Origin: Paenibacillus tepidiphilus | GTDB lineage: Bacteria > Bacillota > Bacilli > Paenibacillales > Paenibacillaceae | Reading direction: 5' to 3' | Assembly: GCF_008635795.1 (NCBI RefSeq) | Contig: NZ_VWRQ01000022.1 | Span: 1-64,000 of the forward strand | DNA length: 64,000 nt | Shown here: piece by piece, positions 36,421 to 44,824 of the stretch | Layout: each line of letters starts with the position of its first letter | Numbering within the stretch: position 1 is the stretch's first letter | Program-made: the position numbers and the translations under genes | Notes under the pieces: model-generated | What the model saw: the letters and a program-made list of their open reading frames with translations, nothing else | Told to the model about the DNA's origin: nothing | Databases searched by the model: none

Positions 36421-36426
36421 ATTATA
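36421..36426 (-). promoter_or_regulatory. -10 element of the mannan importer operon
   Basis: A perfect TATAAT on the minus strand about 145 nt before the SBP start. At the expected -35 position only TCGTTT is found, far from TTGACA. This suggests dependence on an activator such as the YesN-type regulator encoded next door. Confidence 0.5.
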
Positions 36427-36638
36427 TCTCGTTTTTTGGCTGAAAACGATGGTCTCTATTGCTTTTTCTGGTCTTCAATTTGTTATTTTTGTTTTTATAT
36501 ATTATTGATTAGTTATGTTAATGGATACAAAAAACAGAAAAGAAGGCTGCGCCCTCTTTCCTGAATTTAAATGAACTTCCTATTAATATATATACTTCAT
36601 CAAACGGAAGCCGGCTCTGAAATCCAGTTTATACCGCA

Positions 36639-37418
36639 TCAGAATTCCTGTCTTGGCGCCCGGCAACCGCTCTTGTAGTCCTTCGGCGTGACGCCGCACA
36701 TCTTCTTGAACAGCTTGTTGAAATAGACCGGGTCGCTGTATCCGACCATCTCGGCGATTTCATAGTTCTTGAGATCGGGACGGCTTGTCAGCAGCTCCTT
36801 TGCTTTGGCAATACGGATACCAATCAGATAGTCCGTAATGGTCTGTCCCGTCTTGTATTTGAACAGACGGCTGATGTAGCTGGCGTTCATTCCCACAGTC
36901 TCGGCCAGCTTCTCCAGCTCGAAGTTATGCCCGTACTCCTTCTCCAGAATAGCCTTGGTCTGCTCCACCACATAGTGCTCGCCGCCTTCGGCATGAGGCT
37001 GAGGCCGTTGTCCCTGCTCCGGCCCGGCGTTCTGCAGGTCCCTGCCTTCTTCCACCCTTCTGAGCAAATCATATAATTGCGCCTTTTCGATCGGCTTCAG
37101 CAGATAATCAAGCACGCCGTGACGCATGGCCCGCCGTGCATACTCGAACTCGCTGAAGCCGCTCAGCACGGCAATCGGCAGCTGCTTCATCCGGTCTCTG
37201 GTCGCCTCGATCAGCATGAAGCCGTCCATACGGGGCATCTTGATATCCGTAATCAGAAGGTCGATATCCTCCGGAGTCAGTGTTTGCAGATGATTCCAAG
37301 CCTCCAGTCCGTTACCGTAGGAGCCGATCACCTGAACCTGCAAATCCATTCTGGTTGTTATTTTCTCCAGTCCGCGGCGAATCACCTCTTCATCGTCCGC
37401 GATCATGACCTTGATCAC
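36639..37418 (-). CDS. YesN-type response regulator (receiver plus AraC DNA-binding domain)
   Basis: A 259-aa two-component regulator. The receiver domain (about 1-120) has the acidic pocket MIADDEE, phospho-acceptor Asp58 in LLITDIKMPRMDG, and the late Lys in LLKPIEK. The AraC domain (about 160-255) ends in YNFKLFKK-like sequence (YFNKLFKKMCGVTPKDYK). I chose GTG at 37418, 7 nt after GGAGG; the longer frame has no ribosome site. No histidine kinase is adjacent. The nearest candidate partner is the YesM-type kinase at 55356-57239. Likely target is the mannan importer promoter. Confidence 0.9.
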   Translation of the reverse strand: MIKVMIADDEEVIRRGLEKITTRMDLQVQVIGSYGNGLEAWNHLQTLTPEDIDLLITDIKMPRMDGFMLIEATRDRMKQLPIAVLSGFSEFEYARRAMRHGVLDYLLKPIEKAQLYDLLRRVEEGRDLQNAGPEQGQRPQPHAEGGEHYVVEQTKAILEKEYGHNFELEKLAETVGMNASYISRLFKYKTGQTITDYLIGIRIAKAKELLTSRPDLKNYEIAEMVGYSDPVYFNKLFKKMCGVTPKDYKSGCRAPRQEF

Positions 37419-37548
37419 TTCATCGCCTCCAGCTGGCATATTTGTTGTATGTTTGCGCTATCATTTCAATTATAAGCCCCGCTTGCCAAATAGAAAATGT
37501 ACTGTATTGCTCTTTTCTGGTTTTCAGTTTACTTTGCGAGGTTTACCC

Positions 37549-37577
37549 TTGAAATCGCAGTCAAAAAGGGTTATAAA
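37549..37577 (+). promoter_or_regulatory. Promoter of the mannanase operon with overlapping cre
   Basis: TTGAAA (37549-37554), a 17-nt spacer and TATAAA (37572-37577). A cre-like sequence TGAAATCGCAGTCA (37550-37563, 13 of 14 to consensus) covers the -35 box, so CcpA would block RNA polymerase directly. About 105 nt of AT-rich leader follow to the GH113 start. Confidence 0.72.
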
Positions 37578-37686
37578 TAAGTTGTATATTGTTATTATTT
37601 AATAACAAAATTATAATAACATTATAACAATTTGATAACTGATTTCTTCCTTTATCCTAATTATTTCATTAAAGCGAGGTTTCTAC

Positions 37687-38637
37687 ATGACATTGCGCAA
37701 CGACTATGTCGGGGGCGTTACCTGGGGTTACCCCGGCATCCGCGGTACCTGGGCCACTCCGGACGCCGAACGCTCCATGGAGCTTATGCAGACGACGACC
37801 GGAGCGAACTGGACCGCCATTGCCTTCTGCGCGTTGCAGGCACATCCGCAAGCTACCGATATTGTCTATAAGGAGCACCCGACGGTAACCGATGAAGAAG
37901 TACGCTGGGCCATCGGCAAAGCCCAATCACTTGGGCTGAAGGTTTGCTTGAAGCCTATCGTCAATTGCGCAGACGGCACCTGGCGGGCGCATATCAACTT
38001 CTTCGACAAGGATGTACCCTGTGAACCGAAATGGAGTGACTGGTTCCGCTCCTATACCGCCTTCATTCTGCATTATGCCCGGATGGCCGAGGAGACCGGC
38101 TGCCAGATGTTCTGCGTCGGCTGCGAGCTGGTACAGACAGACCGCCGTGCCGAGGAATGGCGGACGCTCATTGCCGAGGTGCGCAAGGTTTACTCCGGCA
38201 TCATCACGTACAACTGCGACAAGTACCAGGAGGACAATGTGACCTGGTGGGATGCCGTCGATGTCATCTCCTCCAGCGGCTATTATCCGGCTGAAGACTG
38301 GGAGAATCAGCTCGGGAGAATCAGCGAGGCTGTTCAGGCGGCAGGCAAACCGTTCTTCTTTATGGAAGCAGGCTGTCCAAGCCGCAGCGGAAGCGCCGCC
38401 ATTCCGAACGACTGGTCCCTTCCGGGAGAGCCCAGTGAAGAAGAGCAGGCGAAATTCTACCGGGCAATGCTTGAAAGCTGCAGCCGCCGGGAATGGGTAC
38501 GCGGGTTCATGCTCTGGGACTGGCCGGCTGCTCTGTATCCGCTGGAGACAGCGGCAGGCAATGATGACTATTGCATGTACGGCAAAGTCTCCGCCCCGCT
38601 CATCAAGAGCTTTTATCTGGCCCATACCGGTGTCTAA
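37687..38637 (+). CDS. GH113 beta-1,4-mannanase
   Basis: Hydrolyses beta-1,4-mannan or glucomannan oligomers. The 316-aa TIM-barrel protein resembles Alicyclobacillus ManA along its length: VTWGYPGIRGTW, KVCLKPIVNC and GTWRAHINFF near the N-terminus. The acid/base is Glu147 in CVGCELVQT and the nucleophile Glu227 in FFFMEAGCPSRSG. There is no signal peptide, so it acts in the cytoplasm on imported oligosaccharides. First gene of a plus-strand operon with the 2-epimerase and GH130 phosphorylase, divergent from the importer. Confidence 0.9.
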   Translation: MTLRNDYVGGVTWGYPGIRGTWATPDAERSMELMQTTTGANWTAIAFCALQAHPQATDIVYKEHPTVTDEEVRWAIGKAQSLGLKVCLKPIVNCADGTWRAHINFFDKDVPCEPKWSDWFRSYTAFILHYARMAEETGCQMFCVGCELVQTDRRAEEWRTLIAEVRKVYSGIITYNCDKYQEDNVTWWDAVDVISSSGYYPAEDWENQLGRISEAVQAAGKPFFFMEAGCPSRSGSAAIPNDWSLPGEPSEEEQAKFYRAMLESCSRREWVRGFMLWDWPAALYPLETAAGNDDYCMYGKVSAPLIKSFYLAHTGV

Positions 38638-38664
38638 TCACAAGTTAAGGAGCGAACTTATTCT

Positions 38665-39882
38665 ATGACATTTACCTCCGAACAATGGCTGAAGGAGCTG
38701 GAAGCCGAGCTCAAGGACAACATTCTGGGCTTCTGGCAGAAGCATACGCTGGACGAAGTCCACGGCGGCTTCCTCGGCGAGATTGACAACAACATGCAGG
38801 TTAATCCGCAGGCTGACAAGAGCCTTGTACTGAACGCACGGATCCTGTGGAGCTTTGCGAGCGCTTACCGCATGTACGGCGGCTCCGAATATTTGGAGAT
38901 GGCTGAACGCGCCCGCGCTTATTTAATGACGTCGTTCAAGGACCGGGAATACGGCGGCTTCTATTGGATGGTTGATGCCCTCGGCGCTCCCGCCCAATTG
39001 AAGAAGCAGGTCTATGGCCAATCCTTCGTGATCTACGCTCTGGCAGAGTACTATCATGCCACCGGTAACAAGGAAGCGCTGGATGAAGCCGTCGCTTTAT
39101 TCCACCTGCTGGAGAAGCACGGATATGATCCAGAGTATACAGGCTATGTTGAAGCGCTGGCGAGAGATTGGCAGCCTACCGAAGAGCTGTCGCTCAGCGC
39201 CAAGGACATGAATGAGAAGAAATCGATGAACACGCATCTTCATGTACTGGAAGCGTACACCGGCCTTTACCGCGTCTGGAAAGCGGAAGAGCTGCGCGCC
39301 AAGCTGGCCGAGCTGATCGGAACGATGATCGATCATATTGTGGATGCCAAGGGCCAGCATTTCCATCTGTTCCTGGATGAAGCCTGGAATGTGAAATCGG
39401 AGACCGTCTCCTTCGGGCATGACATTGAAGGCAGCTGGCTGCTGTTCGAAGCCGCCGAAGTGCTGAGCGACGAAGCCGTGCTGCAGCGTGTACGCCAGGT
39501 AGCGATATCCATGGCGGAAGCTGTGCTGAATGAAGGCGTCGCCCCGGACGGCGGAATCTGGAACGAAGCGGAGCCGCACGGCCTGGCCAGTGAGAATAAA
39601 GACTGGTGGCCGCAGGCCGAAGCCGTAGTCGGATTCTACAACGCTTATCAGTTAACGGGGGAAGCGAAGTATCTGGAGGCCTCGCAGGCTGCCTGGAGCT
39701 TCATCCGTAATCACCTTGCCGACCCGGAACACGGCGAATGGTTCTGGGGTGTCGACAAGGACCTGAAGCCGCTGGCGCATGAACCGAAGATCAGCGCCTG
39801 GAAATGCCCTTATCATAACAGCCGGGCCTGCTTTGAGCTGATTGCCCGCCTGAATTCAACCGCAAAGGAGTCCCATGTATGA
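38665..39882 (+). CDS. AGE-family 2-epimerase (cellobiose/mannobiose 2-epimerase)
   Basis: Epimerises the reducing-end residue of beta-1,4-disaccharides, here most likely mannobiose to mannosyl-glucose. The 405-aa (alpha/alpha)6-barrel protein shows the AGE pattern: [11 protein letters not shown] near 53-63, the catalytic-region His residues in [14 protein letters not shown] and [12 protein letters not shown], and EWFWGVD near the end. AAGGAG precedes the ATG. It overlaps the phosphorylase start by ATGA, a tight coupling that supports a shared pathway. Epimerases of this family are not N-acylglucosamine-specific in such loci. Confidence 0.92.
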   Translation: MTFTSEQWLKELEAELKDNILGFWQKHTLDEVHGGFLGEIDNNMQVNPQADKSLVLNARILWSFASAYRMYGGSEYLEMAERARAYLMTSFKDREYGGFYWMVDALGAPAQLKKQVYGQSFVIYALAEYYHATGNKEALDEAVALFHLLEKHGYDPEYTGYVEALARDWQPTEELSLSAKDMNEKKSMNTHLHVLEAYTGLYRVWKAEELRAKLAELIGTMIDHIVDAKGQHFHLFLDEAWNVKSETVSFGHDIEGSWLLFEAAEVLSDEAVLQRVRQVAISMAEAVLNEGVAPDGGIWNEAEPHGLASENKDWWPQAEAVVGFYNAYQLTGEAKYLEASQAAWSFIRNHLADPEHGEWFWGVDKDLKPLAHEPKISAWKCPYHNSRACFELIARLNSTAKESHV

Positions 39883-41048
39883 GTATCTTTGAAGATCGCA
39901 AAGCACAGCTGACCGAGCGCTACGAGGCGCTGATTACCCGCAAGAACGAGAAGCAGCCTTACGGCAACGGCACGTATGACCGCTATAAATATCCGCTGCT
40001 TACCGCAGAGCACGCCCCGCTTGTATGGCGGTACGATTTCAACCCTGAGACCAACCCCTTCTTCGCCGAGCGCATCGGGGTGAACGGCGTATTCAACCCG
40101 GGTGCCATTGAGCTGGACGGCAAATTCTATCTGGTCGCCCGCGTCGAGGGCAATGACCGCAAATCGTTCTTCGCCGTCGCCGAGAGCGACAGCGGCATCG
40201 ACGGCTTCCGCTTCTGGGATCATCCGGTGGTGATGCCGGAGACCGAAGAGCCGGATACCAACGTCTATGACATGCGTCTTACCAAGCATGAGGACGGCTG
40301 GATCTACGGCCTGTTCTGCACCGAGCGCAAAGACCCCGATGCGCCGCACGGCGACCTCTCCAGCGCCGTGGCCCAGTGCGGCATCGCCCGCACAAGAGAC
40401 CTCAAGACCTGGGAGCGCCTGGCTGACCTGAAGACCGGCTCCGCGCAGCAGCGCAACGTAGTGCTGCATCCGGAATTCGTCGGCGGCAAGTACGCCTTCT
40501 ACACCCGTCCACAGGACGGCTTCATCGACGCCGGCTCCGGCGGCGGCATCGGCTGGGGTCTCGCCGATTCGATGGAGAATGCGGTGATTACCAGCGAGTC
40601 CATTATGGATCAGCGCTATTACCACACCATCAAAGAGGTGAAGAACGGACAGGGCCCCGCGCCGATTAAGACGCCGAAAGGCTGGCTGCATATCGCCCAT
40701 GGCGTACGCAATACGGCAGCGGGACTGCGTTACGTGCTGTATGCCTTTCTTTCGGACCTGGCTGAGCCGGACAAGGTGACTTACGCACCGGGCGGCCATT
40801 TCATCGCTCCGGACGGTGAAGAGCGCGTGGGTGACGTCTCGAACGTGGTATTCTGCAACGGCGCCATCGCGCTGGACAACGGCGAAATCTATATTTATTA
40901 TGCTTCCTCGGACACACGTATCCATGTGGCCACCACCACCGTCGACCAGATGCTGGATTACGTGATGAACACTCCGGCGGATCTGCTCCGTTCTTATGCC
41001 AGCGTGCAGCAGCGGATTGAACTGATTGACCGGAACCTCGCGCTGTAA
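39879..41048 (+). CDS. GH130 4-O-beta-D-mannosyl-D-glucose phosphorylase
   Basis: Splits Man-beta-1,4-Glc with phosphate into mannose-1-phosphate and glucose. The 389-aa protein has the GH130_1 layout: an N-terminal helical extension (about 1-40), the [20 protein letters not shown] segment, [16 protein letters not shown] with the general-acid region, the phosphate-binding [14 protein letters not shown] and [12 protein letters not shown]. It directly follows, and overlaps, the 2-epimerase gene that would make its substrate, which argues for this specificity over other GH130 activities. A strong terminator follows. Confidence 0.9.
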   Translation: MSIFEDRKAQLTERYEALITRKNEKQPYGNGTYDRYKYPLLTAEHAPLVWRYDFNPETNPFFAERIGVNGVFNPGAIELDGKFYLVARVEGNDRKSFFAVAESDSGIDGFRFWDHPVVMPETEEPDTNVYDMRLTKHEDGWIYGLFCTERKDPDAPHGDLSSAVAQCGIARTRDLKTWERLADLKTGSAQQRNVVLHPEFVGGKYAFYTRPQDGFIDAGSGGGIGWGLADSMENAVITSESIMDQRYYHTIKEVKNGQGPAPIKTPKGWLHIAHGVRNTAAGLRYVLYAFLSDLAEPDKVTYAPGGHFIAPDGEERVGDVSNVVFCNGAIALDNGEIYIYYASSDTRIHVATTTVDQMLDYVMNTPADLLRSYASVQQRIELIDRNLAL

Positions 41049-41119
41049 GGGTTGCTTGCTTGACACTTCTACAGCCTGTTAAGGCGGAAGTCTCTTGGAC
41101 ATTGCTTCCCATAAACCAC

Positions 41120-41177
41120 AAAGGTGACCTTTCAAAGGACTCTCGAACAGAGAGCCGCTTTGGGAGGTCACCTTTTT
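41120..41177 (+). terminator. Terminator of the mannanase operon
   Basis: AAAGGTGACCT and AGGTCACCTTT form an 11-bp stem enclosing further CAAAG/CTTTG and CTCT/AGAG pairing, followed by TTTTTA. It ends the GH113-epimerase-GH130 unit and marks the border to the AT-richer accessory stretch. Confidence 0.88.
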
Positions 41178-41451
41178 ATGCTGATTGATGATTAGCGGAT
41201 GTCGCGGGACGAGCTGCAGACTATAAAAGCAAGATTTCGGAAAACTAGCGGACCGTAAAGACGTTATTCCGCCGGACAACCCGGGTTTGCACGCTGACGG
41301 ACAGAGTAGTTCATAAATAAAATCCTTTTTTAACTCTCTATAAGCCACCACGTGCTGTCTGTCAGCCAATGCTCTCGGAATAAAGGTGAAGAGCAATATT
41401 TAGAAAGATACTCCTTCATATCGTAGTATGTTATAACTAATAAAACATGGC
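41178..41451. other. Intergenic stretch without a recognised gene
   Basis: A minus-strand frame near 41250-41396 reads ALADRQHVVAYRELKKDF and could be a remnant of a coding region, but no family was recognised and no start signal supports it. Base composition falls here from GC-rich to AT-rich. Confidence 0.3.
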
Positions 41452-41715
41452 TTACTTTCGATGGGAGATTCTGGGAAGCATTAACCGTAGATCCAATCCA
41501 TCAGTCGTTTTATCTACTCCTTCATAATGCCATCGAACAGTGATCTTTATTGATTCATCATTATCACCATGTACGAAATGGATTTGCTTATAATCATCCC
41601 GAGTCGTCTGTGCGCCACGATCAATCAGCCACTGTTCTGCACGTTCCTGTCCTAATTTATAGAGTCACGAATTTACAACAGGGTCTTTGCCTGTGGGTAT
41701 AATTTTATTCGCCAT
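41452..41715 (-). pseudogene. Small gene interrupted by an in-frame TGA, unknown family
   Basis: An 88-codon frame starts at an ATG (41713-41715) with GGAG 9 nt upstream and reads MANKIIPTGKDPVVNS, then TGA at 41665-41667, then LYKLGQERAEQWLIDRG and on to IKITVRWHYEGVD and a final stop at 41452. Reading resumes in the same frame after the stop, so a point mutation (or sequencing error) is the simplest reason. The product would be an 87-residue soluble protein. The LGQERAEQWL stretch recalls the ends of patatin-like proteins, but this is weak. Confidence 0.6.
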
Positions 41716-41916
41716 CTATAGTATCTCCGTCCTACGTAACCTGATTGTCCAAGACTTACTCCCAATATTTTTTTGCTTCACTACATATTTGACAGTTATC
41801 AATGTGTAAAGGGTATAAGATTTCATACAGACAATTCTTGTCCTTTTTCATGTATTGAACTATTCACTTGTTTTGATATATACTTCTGTTTCCAATTCTC
41901 ATCAAATAAATTTGGC

Positions 41917-42636
41917 TTATTTAAAATACTTAATTAGCGCATTCTCTTTAGGAAAGTAGATATAGAATGGTCCATTTCCAATTTTATTTAAGTTCGAATT
42001 CTCGCTTAATACATGCCTTTCGTTGTCTAACATGTACAGTAAGAATAAATTTCCAAGAATATCAGATGGCTGATGTATTCGTTCAAGCCGATACTTTTTT
42101 ATTTCAGGCTTATTGAAATATCTAAGCACCGCAGGATAAAAAGAAATTAGCATACTATGAAAAACGACTAATCCAAAAAAGGCAAATAAAGCATACAAAT
42201 AATTCTCTTTAACTTCCCTTAATACATGTTCCCTATTCAACAACAATAAAATAAAGGGCATTAAAAAAACTAATAAATAATGTGAAACAACGGTGAAAGA
42301 CAAAATCCTCCCCTTCACACGCTTAAACAATGATAAAAACCAAAAAATCACGATTACTACGGAACTAACAAAAAATAGCACCAGGTCAACAATCATCAAA
42401 ATATTCAAAATGGCAGGACTATAATCAGGAACTATAATAGGAATTAATAAGAACAGCACAAGCAAAGAAGATAGGAGAACCACTTCTATAAACTTGTCCC
42501 ACATGGACACGTTCCTGGGTTCTATAACCATATCAACAATAGTTTTATTTGTTGTTCTGATGAATAGCCTTATCCAAACTATTATTGTACCTACAACTGT
42601 TATAATCGCTGGCAATATTTCAATGTTTTCTTTCAC
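41917..42636 (-). CDS. Membrane protein of unknown function
   Basis: A 239-aa AT-rich gene. The product has about five hydrophobic segments (roughly 8-26, 48-70, 75-100, 112-135 and 145-170) and a soluble C-terminal part of about 60 residues (RLERIHQPSDILGNLF). The start is GTG at 42636 with AAAGG upstream. No family recognised. It lies downstream of the Mrr-type nuclease on the same strand, with a 246-nt AT-rich gap, so co-transcription is possible but not evident. Low GC compared with the core genes suggests acquisition. Confidence 0.65.
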   Translation of the reverse strand: MKENIEILPAIITVVGTIIVWIRLFIRTTNKTIVDMVIEPRNVSMWDKFIEVVLLSSLLVLFLLIPIIVPDYSPAILNILMIVDLVLFFVSSVVIVIFWFLSLFKRVKGRILSFTVVSHYLLVFLMPFILLLLNREHVLREVKENYLYALFAFFGLVVFHSMLISFYPAVLRYFNKPEIKKYRLERIHQPSDILGNLFLLYMLDNERHVLSENSNLNKIGNGPFYIYFPKENALIKYFK

Positions 42637-42882
42637 TAAGCATCAGTACCTTTCATTCTGAACATATATCCGAGATAAGAATTTCACACAAAATTTTTGA
42701 CATACACTTTCTGAATCCTTCCAAATCATGTATAATCCCAATATTCTTTTCACCTTAAGGATGCTAGTGATTAAATATGCACTTAAAACTTAGCAGAGAT
42801 TGAAGCGTCATCGCTGTGCAATGGCATGTTCATCACACCAATCAGCCTAGTAAATTCAGTTATTTAGGTCGGAAGTCTAATC

Positions 42883-44541
42883 TCACAACTGTATCTTCGC
42901 TTGAACCCCCTGCTCCTCTAACATATGCAAGAGCACCCTACCATCGATTAACTCAATGGGCTTGTCCTTAGCAAAGCTTCTGGCATCAGGGCCATATGTT
43001 GAGGTGGTCACCAAAATTCCCTTTGAGGCATTCTCGTTCATCATGGTACCGTATAAGTCGCGGACTGCAGCTACCTCTACAGTATTCTTATATCTTTTGG
43101 CTTGAATCACATATTTCCCACCAAATACAGGGCGCGGATCAAATGCAATGACATCCACCCCACCATCTCGGCTAGAGCGTGTCAGCTTCGATTCAAGACC
43201 AATTTTGGAGAACAAGTTACATACCAGATGTTCAAAATCAAACGGGTCCATCTCCAAAAGATTGGTTCGGGTATCAAGAGCAGAAATCATGTCCCTTTCA
43301 TTAACAAATCGTTTATCGTACATGACCAAATCAACAATTGGTTTGACAGGAGTGAGTTCAGTGACTGACGGGGAAAGTTGGGCTTTAAGGCCTTTTACAC
43401 AGGCAAGAATATCCACTCTGGCAAGATCAAATTTCATGAATTCTTCTTTCCGGGTCTGAATGGTTATAATGCAGGGCCGAATATCGAGCCCCGTACTTAA
43501 GTCCACCGTGGATACCACCCCATTAAACACGATAGAATCCAAATGGTTGCCTTGGTCTGCTTCAAAAAGCTCATGAAGTGTACGGAGTGCTATTGAAGCC
43601 ACAAGTATAGAGTATATTTCATTCACTTCCTTGGGCTTATAAGGAACCCCTTTAATCTCATCACGGCTTTGTGTATACTTATACTCCTTATCCTTAGGTA
43701 CAGCCGTCACATCCGGCAATTCATACTCTACTAGTAATTCTTTGCTCTCTTCCAAATAAAATAAATCAAAGGTCTGCGGAAAAATGTCACTGTAATTTGA
43801 ACGTTCCAAAACCAGAGTGTTATACGCTTCTATGGCTTCTTTATCTTTATTGAAGTAGCTAGTTTTAAAATTATTAATCGAGTTATTATGAGATGTAATT
43901 CCCTCTAAATATAAACGCTTGGCCTCGTCATATTCTGCTCTTGCAGAGTGGAGGAATATCTCATTTTCTTTAATCAATTCATTTATTTTATTTTGAGCGG
44001 ACTCATAATTGCGAAGGGCATAGTCATATGCTTGCTCCGCTGCTTCGATCGATTTTAGACGCGCTTTTTTTCCGAGACCAATGACCTTCTCCATGAAAGA
44101 GGCTTCCATAGCAACTCCTGCAAAGAAGTTTTCTCTAACGGGTATAGGATTATTTGGGAGAGGCTTAACGTACGGCTCCACGAACTCAGGATATTCATCC
44201 TTCTTATAAAGTGATTCGAAAGAAATCTTGTCATCCACACTGAGCGTTTCACCTATAATTGATTTGAATTCGTTCAGCCGGTAAAGCACCTCAGCATTTA
44301 AATCATTCGTCTCTTCATTACGGCCTTCTATGTATAGCGCCTTTTGTTCTTTCTCATATGCCTTTTGCTCACGGATGGACTGTTTGATAGCTCGTTCAGT
44401 CTCGCGTTCATATTGTCGCTGCAGCCTTAAATGTCTTTCCTGTTCACGAATAGCAGCATTCCTTGATCTTTCAGCTGCACGTTGCGCTTTTGCAGCCTCT
44501 TTAATCATTTTATTAACTGTACTTCCAAAACTACGAGCCAC
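42883..44541 (-). CDS. Mrr-type restriction endonuclease with N-terminal coiled coil
   Basis: A 552-aa protein. The C-terminal domain (about 427-552) is an Mrr_cat/restriction-endonuclease fold: DPFDFEHLVCNLFSKIG, catalytic Asp463 in DGGVDVIAFDP, and Gln480-x-Lys482 in YVIQAKRYK. This module cleaves DNA, in Mrr itself modified DNA. The N-terminal 100 residues are a highly charged coiled coil (RAAERSRNAAIREQERHLR); a second helical region spans about 160-240. No methyltransferase is nearby, which fits a stand-alone type IV-like defence nuclease. The start is GTG with GGAGGGG upstream. AT-rich. Confidence 0.82.
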   Translation of the reverse strand: MARSFGSTVNKMIKEAAKAQRAAERSRNAAIREQERHLRLQRQYERETERAIKQSIREQKAYEKEQKALYIEGRNEETNDLNAEVLYRLNEFKSIIGETLSVDDKISFESLYKKDEYPEFVEPYVKPLPNNPIPVRENFFAGVAMEASFMEKVIGLGKKARLKSIEAAEQAYDYALRNYESAQNKINELIKENEIFLHSARAEYDEAKRLYLEGITSHNNSINNFKTSYFNKDKEAIEAYNTLVLERSNYSDIFPQTFDLFYLEESKELLVEYELPDVTAVPKDKEYKYTQSRDEIKGVPYKPKEVNEIYSILVASIALRTLHELFEADQGNHLDSIVFNGVVSTVDLSTGLDIRPCIITIQTRKEEFMKFDLARVDILACVKGLKAQLSPSVTELTPVKPIVDLVMYDKRFVNERDMISALDTRTNLLEMDPFDFEHLVCNLFSKIGLESKLTRSSRDGGVDVIAFDPRPVFGGKYVIQAKRYKNTVEVAAVRDLYGTMMNENASKGILVTTSTYGPDARSFAKDKPIELIDGRVLLHMLEEQGVQAKIQL

Positions 44542-44667
44542 CTTTACCCCTCCAAATTAAGTTAAATAGGATTATATTTATCCAAATTATAACATCAATT
44601 CTCAAATGTTTTACACGATAATGCTACTTTTTACATAATTCTTTTGAACTAAGAGTTTCAATTTCGA

Positions 44668-44700
44668 CAAAAAAAGAGCCTGTCAAAAGACAGACCCTAT
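44668..44700 (-). terminator. Putative terminator below the RTX gene
   Basis: On the minus strand GGGTCTGTC, TTTT, GACAGGCTC is followed by TTTTTTT, a short stem with a clear T-run, about 125 nt after the RTX stop codon. Confidence 0.65.
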
Positions 44701-44703
44701 ACG

Positions 44704-44816
44704 CTCACTGCTTCGCCTTATAAAACTCATGATTCAGCTTCACCAACGCTCTCTACTCTATCTGCGAAGCGTAGCTGCGTGGATCCCCAGCTTCTTTGTG
44801 CATCTCCGATCCGCTA
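44704..44816 (-). pseudogene. Decayed second copy of the sigK 3' end
   Basis: This stretch aligns base for base with the end of the sigK remnant at 50695 onward: the first 45 bases (CGCCTTATAAAACTCATGAT and neighbours) differ at only a few places, then similarity falls. Read on minus it gives KKLGIHAATLRR followed by several stops, a relic of [17 protein letters not shown]. It ends about 9 nt from the stop codon of the RTX gene, so that gene is bounded by sigK-derived DNA on both sides. Confidence 0.75.
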
Positions 44817-44824
44817 TAGCATAG

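Noticed and set aside
41917-44541. A toxin/antitoxin or abortive-infection pair formed by the membrane protein and Mrr-type nuclease
   Set aside because: The 246-nt gap and absence of any recognised antitoxin or immunity motif give no support beyond proximity.
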